A program made the translations under genes and the position numbers. From Cardiocondyla obscurior (Eukaryota > Arthropoda > Insecta > Hymenoptera > Formicidae), in contig NC_091870.1 in assembly GCF_019399895.1 (NCBI RefSeq), positions 5,439,001 through 5,503,000 on the forward strand: 64,000 nucleotides of DNA, in the 5' to 3' direction. Below are positions 51,211 through 60,127 of the stretch, in pieces. Position 1 is the stretch's first letter, and every line of letters begins with the position of its first letter. The notes below the pieces were generated by a model that was given only the letters and a program-made list of their open reading frames with translations, did not search any database and was not told the DNA's origin.

Positions 51211-52801
51211 ATGGAGGCGCTTATTGAGGATCAGCGGGAGCTTCAGGGTCGCATGAGTCGCACCGTGGCTAACGTTAAAAAGGTCTGCGCCGCCAGAAGA
51301 ACCGGCCCAATGCTGGCCTCTGCAATTGTGGCCTTGGATAAGAAGTGGGACCGATTCGAGGAGCGTCACGATCAGCTTCGACGATCGCATTGGGAAGCGT
51401 TGAAGGTACATGAATATCATCTTTCAAGCGTTATAGACGTCGCGGAAGGCGTGTATCTTGACCAGCGAGCAGAGTTGCTCAAGATGCAAGAAGATTTGAC
51501 TGCGGATCGAGTGGTCGATCGACCGCCGAGAACTGTGGTCCCCGCGCCTCCGCGAACGACTCTTCCTAAGATCGAGATACCGAAATTCTCGGGGCGATTC
51601 GAAGAGTGGCCGTCCTTTCGCGATCTATTTCAAACACTGATCGTTGAGAATATTGCTTTGGCAAACGTGACGAAATTGCATTATCTTAAGGTCGGTGTCA
51701 AGGGGGAGCCGCGTCGCTTATTAATGAATTTTCCACCACGGAAGATAATTTTGCCAGGGCGTGGGACGCGTTGTCCGGTTTCTACGATAATCAGCGCTTG
51801 CTGGTGCAGTCGGCGTATGCGGCGTATACCTCGCTGCCTAAGTTGAGGACGGAATCGGCGGAGGGACTGAGGAAACTTTTCCTCTCGATGACGAGCACGG
51901 TCGGGTCATTAGCTAGCATCGGGCGGCCCATTCACTCGAGCGAGGATCTTTTCGTTTTCACTACCGTGGAGATGCTCGACCCGACCTCCAGGCGGGAGTG
52001 GGAGGCGAGTATTGGCGACTCGTCCGACACCCCGTCGTACGCCACGCTCAAGAAGTTTCTGGAGAAGCAGCTGCATACTCTGGAGGCGGTCAAGGTGGAG
52101 AGAGCGCGGCCTGAGACTAAGAGCGGAGATCGCTCTTCCAAGCCCGTGCGATCTCATCTCGCAAAGACGGCGCAGACGAAGGCCGAGCGTGACAGATGCG
52201 CGCTGTGTCACCGGGACCATTTCGTCATGCTGTGCGAGGCTTTTAAGAAGAAGACGCCGAAAGAGAGAAGGACTTTCGTTGTGCAGGCTGGCCTCTGCTG
52301 GAATTGCCTGGGGCGTCACAGGGTGGCCGACTGCCTCTCTACCCGTACGTGTACGGTGTGCAGCGGCAAGCACCACACGGCTCTCCATGAGTCGACGGAG
52401 CCGGGGGCGGGCGCGAGTGCGGTTGTCACGGACAGGACTGACGCGACAGCTTCGTGTCATTTCGCGGAGGGGAGGAGAACCGTTCTCTTTGCCATGGCGC
52501 GGATCGCTTTACGCGATCATTTCGGTAACGAGCACCACGTTAGAGCGCTTATTGACCAAGGCTCGGACGCGTCGATGGTCACCGAGGCGCTGGTGCAACG
52601 ACTGCGTTTGCCTCGCGAACGATCAAGCACCGCGATTTTCGGAGTTGACGGACGGCAGTGCGACACGGCGAAGGGCGTGGTGACGCTACGAATGGCACCC
52701 CGGTGCGGGGGATCGGAGACCACGTGTCGGGCGATTATTCTACAGCGAATTACCGCTTATGCTGGGCTGGCCAGCACGGTGACGCGCGACTGGCCTCATC
52801 T
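51211..52801 (+). pseudogene. gag: BEL/Pao Gag and protease, frameshifted
   Basis: ATG 51211. Coiled N-terminus, then the DUF1759-type Gag region (IPKFSGRFEEWPSFRDLF near residue 125). One frameshift near 51730 moves the frame, after which it is open to the Ty3 insertion. Three Cys/His knuckles follow (CALCHRDHFVMLC near 52198, CWNCLGRHRVADC near 52298, CTVCSGKHHTALH near 52352), then an aspartic-protease-like ALIDQGSDASMV near 52548. DQG replaces the usual DSG/DTG, a variant I have seen in BEL protease regions. Confidence 0.88.
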
Positions 52802-54093
52802 TGTAACGGTGCACCCGGCGATGCACCGTTCCGGCCACAACAACGGCCGGCCGCCGGACACAACACCGTCCGGCGGGGACCCGGAGCGCGGTGCGCCCCA
52901 AACTTTATAATTTTATCTGCGCCGGCACAGTACGGCAACGCGTAGCCGTTCCGCGGCTAAGTCCATCCGCGGACTTAGCCGAGCGTTTCCGAGCGCCGCC
53001 GAACCGCGCCGTCGACGTCGAGGCCCGTCGTTTCCGAGCGCGCCGCATCCCGGGGCCTCGGCGCCACGCGTCGGGACACGTCACGCACCCCGCTGAGCCC
53101 CGGCAACCCTGCGCCGTCACTTTTTACATATAAAAAGTCGACGCCAGGACTCAGCGGGACCGTCCTGATCCGTTCGCCCTCGAGCGAACATCCGTCCTAG
53201 AGCACGAACCACGGGGTGAAGCAAACTTCGTCTCGGCCAGGAGATCCTGGCGCTCAGAATCCTCTCCGTACGATCTCGAACCGAACGCACGACTAGCTCG
53301 TGGGGTGGAGCGAACTCCGCCTCCTTCGAGGACTCTCGATCCTAGATCTGCGGTACGGGAAGACTCGGACGAAATAAAAGATCCTGTCGCACCGTCGTGA
53401 TCCACGGGGTGGAGAGATCTCCGCCTCGGCCAAGGACTCTTGGCTAAACGACACCTGGCAAGGTGCATCCTGACCACGCGCATCGCGTCCCCCCGCGATC
53501 CACCAACGCATCGGTAAATTTCAACCACCGAACGAAATAAATTGTATCGCGATCCATAGCACGACGGGCCCCGCCCGTCACGCGGCCCGCACCGCGCATC
53601 CTGTCGGTCCGCCCGGCAGGATCGATCGCGACACCGACGATCCGCGGCGTAACCGCGCCCACTATTCCGCGCCCGCGGCCCGCGTACCGCCGGTCCTTCC
53701 GTCAAGACCGATCCCGAAATTAACGATACGCGCCGAACACCGCGCCCACGATCTCGCGCCACCCACCGCGCCTCACGTGGTGCATCCGCGACCATCCGCG
53801 AATATCCGTATAGCGCACGCGTTATATCGATCCACGATCGAAGGGCCGACGCGCCCACCGGCACATTATATCCGCACGCCGTACACACATTCATTTGTCA
53901 TCTTCATTGTACATATCTCTATCGATCGGCGTCGCTTGACTAAGCGAGCGTCGTTGTTAAGAAATAAATTATAATTTGTTACTTAATCCAGTCTCGGTGT
54001 ATTCTCGACCTTAATATCTCGAATCCTGTGATCCGACGAGCGTCCCGGGCTTGCTGGCCCGTTATTCGAGGACCACGCGGACAGGTCGTTTCA
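52802..54093 (+). repeat. 5' LTR of the young Ty3/gypsy element
   Basis: TGTAACGG...CGTTTCA. Three adjacent hairpins at the U3 start (ACGGTGCA/TGCACCGT, CGGCC/GGCCG, CCGCCGGAC/GTCCGGCGG), another near 52950-52982 (GGCTAAGTCC/GGACTTAGCC), TATA box ACATATAAAAAG near 53127, three covarying hairpins at 53215-53425, and AATAAA near 53964. A 247-residue minus frame inside is an artefact repeated in both LTRs. Confidence 0.95.
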
Positions 54094-54111
54094 TGGCGCC
54101 CGAACAGGGAC
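54094..54111 (+). other. primer binding site, tRNA-Lys type
   Basis: TGGCGCCCGAACAGGGAC directly follows the LTR. It is the well-known tRNA-Lys(UUU)-type primer site. Confidence 0.9.
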
Positions 54112-54138
54112 CCTGAGGTCACTAGTTAACGCACCGGA

Positions 54139-55152
54139 ATGCCCCGAGGCTGGATTTACCGACTGTCAAAAAGCGAACTTGCGACCGAACTCGAGGAACT
54201 ACGGATAGACGCGACAGGCACGATCGACGAATTAAGGCACCGTCTTAGCCAGTACGTTAAAAACCATCCGGACGAGTATTTCACACCGCGACCAGGACCG
54301 TCCCAGGCCACGATGACTACACCCTTAATTGAGGTGACTCAGGCCACCCCCGAGGCAATTTCCCCGCCCGTCGTAGCCGCCCCTACGCCGGTCATACACA
54401 CGCGAACCGAACCGCCCGCGGAAGATCTCACGAAAATCATGGGGCAAATTAGAAAATGGGGATGTCAGTTCGACGGGAAAGACCCGGCGGGATTCCTGGA
54501 ACGAGTGGCCGAACTGACCGAAGTTTACGGATTCCGAGGCCGGCACTTATTACGCGGATTACCCGAGCTTTTGCGTGGGGAGGCATTGGAGTGGTTCCGA
54601 AACCATCGCGACGAGTGGCGTACCTGGGTGGAATTTCGCGACGCGTTCCAAGAACAATTCTTGCCGTACCGATACCGCGCCCAATTAAGACGCGAAATAG
54701 ACGCACGCACGCAAAAGTCCGGCGAGCCGTATCGGAAGTTCGCCACAGAAATAACCACTCTGATGCGACGTGCAGGGGGTTATACCGAGGAAATGAAACT
54801 CGAGATTCTGCTGGAAAATATGGATCCTCGGCTACGGCCCTTCATTAGTAGCGAACATGTTCGGACCGCCGCCGAACTCGCCCGCCGGACCGCGGAAATC
54901 GAGAAAAGCCTCGACCGGCAACCGCGTCCCGCCGCCCCGCGCGCCGCCGCCGCGACCAACACCGCTTACGATCGAGCCGAGTGTTGCTGGAGGTGTAAGC
55001 AACGCGGGCACACTCGGTTCGATTGTAAAAGAATACCGAGGAAATTTTGTTCACAATGCGGGAAGGACGGGATTTTAACGCGAGATTGCCACCCGGCGGG
55101 AAACGGCAATCGGACCGAGGAATCGGCGGACGCGCCTCGGTCCCCGCAATAA
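54139..55152 (+). CDS. gag: Gag of the young Ty3/gypsy element
   Basis: 337 residues, uninterrupted. Residues about 8-42 form a SAP-like motif (SKSELATELEELRID...GTIDELRHRLSQYV), a putative nucleic-acid-binding hairpin of helices. The capsid domain spans about 110-260. Two knuckles follow: CWRCKQRGHTRFDC (canonical CCHC) and CSQCGKDGILTRDC, with Ile in place of His. It forms the particle and packages RNA. The last 50 bases of the frame contain the -1 frameshift signal that leads into Pol. Confidence 0.93.
   Translation: MPRGWIYRLSKSELATELEELRIDATGTIDELRHRLSQYVKNHPDEYFTPRPGPSQATMTTPLIEVTQATPEAISPPVVAAPTPVIHTRTEPPAEDLTKIMGQIRKWGCQFDGKDPAGFLERVAELTEVYGFRGRHLLRGLPELLRGEALEWFRNHRDEWRTWVEFRDAFQEQFLPYRYRAQLRREIDARTQKSGEPYRKFATEITTLMRRAGGYTEEMKLEILLENMDPRLRPFISSEHVRTAAELARRTAEIEKSLDRQPRPAAPRAAAATNTAYDRAECCWRCKQRGHTRFDCKRIPRKFCSQCGKDGILTRDCHPAGNGNRTEESADAPRSPQ
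55098..55143 (+). promoter_or_regulatory. -1 ribosomal frameshift signal
   Basis: GGGAAAC (55098-55104) in the gag phase G GGA AAC, a spacer of 7 nt, then a 9-bp perfect stem GGACCGAGG (55112-55120) / CCTCGGTCC (55135-55143) with a 14-nt loop. Pol is in the -1 frame and open from this point. Slippery site, spacing and structure all match the standard -1 signal. Confidence 0.85.
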
Positions 55153-58100
55153 GATACCTGCCGCGACCGCACCTGACCGTTACAATACACGGACGACCGT
55201 ATGAAGCGCTTCTGGACACCGGCTCGGAAGCATCCTACGTAAACGTCGACACGGCCGAAACCTTACGTCGAGCCGGTGCCCGAAGCCGAGATATCTCCGG
55301 TCGGGTGCAGCTCGCGGACGGGTCGGCGGTCGACGTAATCGAGACGATCCGGGGGGAAATACATATCGCGGACCAAAGCTTCGACCACGAATTCCAGGTA
55401 ATCCCGACCTTGGATAGCGCCGTTCTCCTCGGAGTAGACATATGGCAGCGCGCCGGATTTGCCATCCCGCCTCCCCCGCGATCTAACGAACAATTAACGT
55501 CGCGACGCCTCCACTGCGGGGGGGCCAGACCGGACGACGAGAGGGATACCGACCGAACGAAACCATTAACCGAAACAGAACGGCTGCAATCATTTCTCGA
55601 AAGCGAACTCGCGAAATTTCAAGACGTACGCGGCCCGACGCAAAAGATCGAACATCGTTTAAAAGTCCTGACCGATACACCGATCAAGCAACGGTACCGC
55701 CCGCGTAATCCGGCAATGCAGGCTATTATCGACGAGGAGGTAGAGAAAATGCTGGCCGAGGGGGTAATCGAACCGTCGGAAAGCGGGTGGAGTTCCCCGA
55801 TCGTGTTGGTTAAAAAGCGAGACGGAAAACATCGATTTTGCATCGATTTCCGACGAGTGAACGAAATCACCGCTCGCGACGCGTATCCGCTGCCACAAAT
55901 CAACGCGACGCTAGATAAATTACGGGGGGCGAAGTATCTCTCGACCCTCGACTTAAAAAACGGATACTGGCAGGTACCTCTCGCCGCCGAGAGCCGTCCG
56001 GTCACCGCGTTTACCGTCCCCGGACGAGGGCTCATGCAGTTTCGCGTAATGCCATTCGGGCTACATTCCGCGCCGGCCACGTTCCAACGATTACTCGATA
56101 CAATCCGAGGACCCGCACTCGAACCATCCGTTTTCGTTTATCTCGACGATATCGTTATATGTAGCCCCGATTTCGAAAGTCACTTGACCACCTTGACCGA
56201 GGTATTTCGCCGACTACGCGACGCGCGCCTTCGCCTCAATGCCGAAAAATGCAAATTTTGCACCGAGAGTATTAAATATCTGGGGCATATAATTGACCGC
56301 CACGGAATACGGACCGATCCGGAAAAGACCGCCGCGGTGACCGACTGGCCCGTGCCCCAGAACGTGCGACAGGTACGTCGTTTTCTGGGCGTCGCGTCGT
56401 GGTATCGACGATTCATACGCGATTTCGCGACCGTAGCCGCTCCCCTCACCGCGTTGACGCGTAAACAGACCAAATGGACGTGGGGAAGCGAGGAACACAC
56501 CGCGTTCGAACAACTAAAGACCATACTGACATCCGCGCCGGTTCTCGCCTGTCCAGATTTTACGCGCAAATTCGTACTGCAAACCGACGCGAGTACCGCC
56601 GGCCTCGGCGCCGTTCTCACGCAACATTTCCCAGAGGGGGAACGCGTCGTGGCATACGCCAGCCGGACGTTAAATCACGCCGAACGCAATTATAGCGCCA
56701 CCGAGCTCGAATGCCTGGCCGTCGTATGGGGAATTAGAAAGATGCGCGGCTATCTCGAGGGGTACGAATTTCTTGTAGTGACCGACCATCAGTCACTAAA
56801 GTGGCTGCAGAAACTCGAATCTCCAACCGGGCGGTTAGGACGCTGGGCATTCGAGCTGCAGCAATATCAGTTCGAGATCCGGTACCGGAAGGGGGCATTG
56901 AACCGTGTAGCCGACGCACTCTCGCGACAGACGCATGTGGGGAGCACGACGCGACCAAAATGCCCATGGTACGAAACCCTGTGGCAGAAAGTCCGGGAAC
57001 GACCGCACGAAACACCCGATGTACGGATCGAAAACGGGCGCCTATACAAACACGTGTTGCATAAGCTAGACTTTAAAGACGCGCCGGCCGCCCAACAGTG
57101 GAAGGAATGCGTACCGTCCGACAATCGTCCGAATATCATGAAAAGATACCACGACGAGCCGACCGCGGGACATCTCGGCATCGCAAAAACGATCGCCCGC
57201 ATCGCGCCGTATTTCTACTGGCCCGGTATGTTTCGCGATATCGCGCGATACATTCATAAGTGCCCAGCTTGGGGCATAAAGTCGAACAAGCCAAACCGCC
57301 CGGGACACTCCACAGTACCGAGATTACGCGCCCCGGCCAGCAAATCGCGATCGATCTCATAGGACCGCTACCCCGATCCTCTAAGGGACACATTTGGCTG
57401 CTTAATATGCAAGACCGCTTTACGAAGTGGGTCGAGCTCCGAGCATTACGCCGCGCGACCGCGGACGTAATTAAGCAGCATCTCCGCGAAGCCATTATTT
57501 TGCGACACGGGTGTCCGGAAGAGATCTTATCCGATAACGGCACGCAATTCAAAGCCGAAAAAGTTACCGCGATGTTGCGCGAGCTAGGGATCCGACATAA
57601 ATTCACGCCCGCCTACGCACCGCAGTGTAACCCAGTCGAACGCGCTAACCGAACTGTCAAAACCATGATCTCGCAATACGTAAAGAAAAAGCACCGAGCC
57701 TGGGACGAGTACCTCCCCGAAATTCAATTCGCGTTCAATACCGCGACCAGCGAAGCGACCGGCTATACACCTGCGTTCCTCGAGCACGGCCGCGAACTCC
57801 GTCGGCCCGAAGAGCCGCCCGGCGAAAATATCGCACCGTCCGCGCGTAAGAAACAACTCGACGAGGCCTTCGAATTAGCGCGCATTCATCTTGCCCGGGC
57901 ATTTCAACGGCAGGAACACCACTACAACCTGCGACGACGAGAGTGGAGACCCGTCATCGGAGACATCGTATGGAAACGCGATCACCCCCTCTCGAACAAA
58001 GCCGCCGCCTTCAACGCCAAGCTCGCGCCAAAATTCATCGGCCCGCTCGAGATCCGCCGAATTATCTCACCGGTAATCGTCGATCTCCGGAGCGAACGCG

Positions 58101-58180
58101 GGAGGTGGTATCGTCACGTTCACGTGAAAAATCTAAAAATCGAAACGGCCGAACCGCTAACCGACGACCGCCTGACGTAA
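55099..58180 (+). pseudogene. pol: Pol of the young Ty3/gypsy element, one frameshift
   Basis: Entered by -1 frameshift. Protease (ALLDTGSEASY near 55205), reverse transcriptase (55,640-56,330; YLDDIVICS near 56141), RNase H (56,570-56,900; TDASTAGLGAVL), integrase zinc domain (57,130-57,280) and DDE core (DLIGPLPRS near 57354; SDNGTQF near 57530; E in NPVERANRT near 57632), C-terminus to 58180. Near 57270 about four bases seem missing in the second half of the HHCC site, shifting frame and removing the last Cys. Everything else is intact, so the lesion is recent or an assembly error. Confidence 0.92.
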
Positions 58181-58268
58181 ACATCGCGATCTGTCAACAA
58201 AAACACGCAAAGTTGGCAAAACGAGATGAGATCGCACGCCGGGACCGACATTCGATCACGAACCCGCG

Positions 58269-58790
58269 ATGGAGCGGGATATATTACGCGAGATCAACGA
58301 GATCCTCAACGAGGGCTACGACCCGGCGGAACCGGCCATCAGCCCGACCTGGGTGACGGCGTTTCGGGGATCCACCTCCCAACCGGACTCCGCCGAGCCA
58401 ACGTCGACGACCGCCAGCGATCGCCGACCGAGCCGGACCACCGTTCCGAGGGTCGGAACGATAATACAGCGTTCTGACGCACAGAACGCACAGAAGCGGG
58501 CTTGGCTTCTAACACCGCCGCCGCCGCCTCCGCCGCCGCCAAAACGAGTGGTCAGCACGCCTGCCCCACCCCGTCCGACGCTGGAGCCGCTACGGGTGAT
58601 GGGGCCCATACCGCCGCCGCCGATTCCGGTCGAAGTGGAGCCGGGAGTCATACTGGACATCCCGCACTTCGCCGTCCACATCGCCCGCCAGTACAAACCG
58701 CGGCTGGGCAATCGCCGGTGGCATTTACGATTCGATGCTGCCGGACGACTTAGATCATGCAAGGAGAAGTCGCAGCAGAGGAAGGCGTAA
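58269..58790 (+). CDS. third ORF of the young Ty3/gypsy element
   Basis: 173 residues from ATG, uninterrupted, 88 bp after pol, ending 42 bp before the 3' LTR. N-terminus MERDILREINEIL, then RVGTIIQRSD...WLLTPPP followed by a run of nine prolines, more Pro-rich sequence, and a conserved C-terminus WHLRFDAAGRLRSC. Homologous to 40070-40888 at both ends and in the middle motif, with a shorter low-complexity part. No signal peptide or membrane segment. Unknown function; possibly a nucleic-acid-binding or Gag-associated accessory protein. Confidence 0.75.
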   Translation: MERDILREINEILNEGYDPAEPAISPTWVTAFRGSTSQPDSAEPTSTTASDRRPSRTTVPRVGTIIQRSDAQNAQKRAWLLTPPPPPPPPPKRVVSTPAPPRPTLEPLRVMGPIPPPPIPVEVEPGVILDIPHFAVHIARQYKPRLGNRRWHLRFDAAGRLRSCKEKSQQRKA

Positions 58791-58818
58791 AAGTGCCTCA
58801 AATGCAGGCACCATTCTG

Positions 58819-58831
58819 CGAGGGGGGGTGA
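58819..58831 (+). other. polypurine tract
   Basis: GAGGGGGGGTGA immediately before the 3' LTR. Confidence 0.85.
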
Positions 58832-60123
58832 TGTAACGGTGCACCCGGCGATGCACCGTTCCGGCCACAACAACGGCCGGCCGCCGGACACAACACCGTC
58901 CGGCGGGGACCCGGGGCGCGGTGCGCCCCAAACTTTATAATTTTATCTGCGCCGGCACAGTACGGCAACGCGTAGCCGTTCCGCGGCTAAGTCCATCCGC
59001 GGACTTAGCCGAGCGTTTCCGAGCGCCGCCGAACCGCGCCGTCGACGTCGAGGCCCGTCGTTTCCGAGCGCGCCGCATCCCGGGGCCTCGGCGCCACGCG
59101 TCGGGACACGTCACGCACCCCGCTGAGCCCCGGCAACCCTGCGCCGTCACTTTTTACATATAAAAAGTCGACGCCAGGACTCAGCGGGACCGTCCTGATC
59201 CGTTCGCTCTCGAGCGAACATCCGTCCTAGAGCACGAACCACGGGGTGAAGCGAACTTCGTCTCGGCCAGGAGATCCTGGCGCTCAGAATCCTCTCCGTA
59301 CGATCTCGAACCGAACGCACGACTAGCTCGTGGGGTGGAGCGAACTCCGCCTCCTTCGAGGACTCTCGATCCTAGATCTGCGGTACGGGAAGACTCGGAC
59401 GAAATAAAAGATCCTGTCGCACCGTCGTGATCCACGGGGTGGAGAGATCTCCGCCTCGGCCAAGGACTCTTGGCTAAACGACACCTGGCAAGGTGCATCC
59501 TGACCACGCGCATCGCGTCCCCCCGCGATCCACCAACGCATCGGTAAATTTCAACCACCGAACGAAATAAATTGTATCGCGATCCATAGCACGACGGGCC
59601 CCGCCCGTCACGCGGCCCGCACCCCGCATCCTGTCGGTCCGCCCGGCAGGATCGATCGCGACACCGACGATCCGCGGCGTAACCGCGCCCACTATTCCGC
59701 GCCCGCGGCCCGCGTACCGCCGGTCCTTCCGTCAAGACCGATCCCGAAATTAACGATACGCGCCGAACACCGCGCCCACGATCTCGCGCCACCCACCGCG
59801 CCTCACGTGGTGCATCCGCGACCATCCGCGAATATCCGTATAGCGCACGCGTTATATCGATCCACGATCGAAGGGCCAACGCGCCCACCGGCACATTATA
59901 TCCGCACGCCGTACACACATTCATTTGTCATCTTCATTGTACATATCTCTATCGATCGGCGTTGCTTGACTAAGCGAGCGTCGTTGTTAAGAAATAAATT
60001 ATAATTTGTTACTTAATCCAGTCTCGGTGTATTCTCGACCTTAATATCTCGAATCCTGTGATCCGACGAGCGTCCCGGGCTCGCTGGCCCGTTATTCGAG
60101 GACCACGCGGACAGGTCGTTTCA
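58832..60123 (+). repeat. 3' LTR of the young Ty3/gypsy element
   Basis: 1292 bp, about seven substitutions from the 5' LTR and no indels. Confidence 0.97.
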
Positions 60124-60127
60124 ATCT

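Larger units (their letters stand above)
52802..60123 (+). mobile_element. young Ty3/gypsy element
   Basis: 7322 bp, TSD ATCT at 52798-52801 and 60124-60127. The LTRs are both 1292 bp with about seven base differences, so insertion is very recent. LTR, primer site, gag, -1 frameshift signal, pol, third ORF, polypurine tract, LTR. One lesion is visible, in integrase near 57270. Confidence 0.97.

Noticed and set aside
52012..52683. 223-residue Arg-rich frame
   Set aside because: Shadow of BEL Gag in another frame; the knuckles and protease motif are in the overlapping frame.
53151..53894. 247-residue minus-strand frame, repeated at 59181-59924
   Set aside because: It lies inside both LTRs of the young Ty3 element; the copies exist because LTRs are duplicates, and the frame crosses the TATA box and the hairpins.
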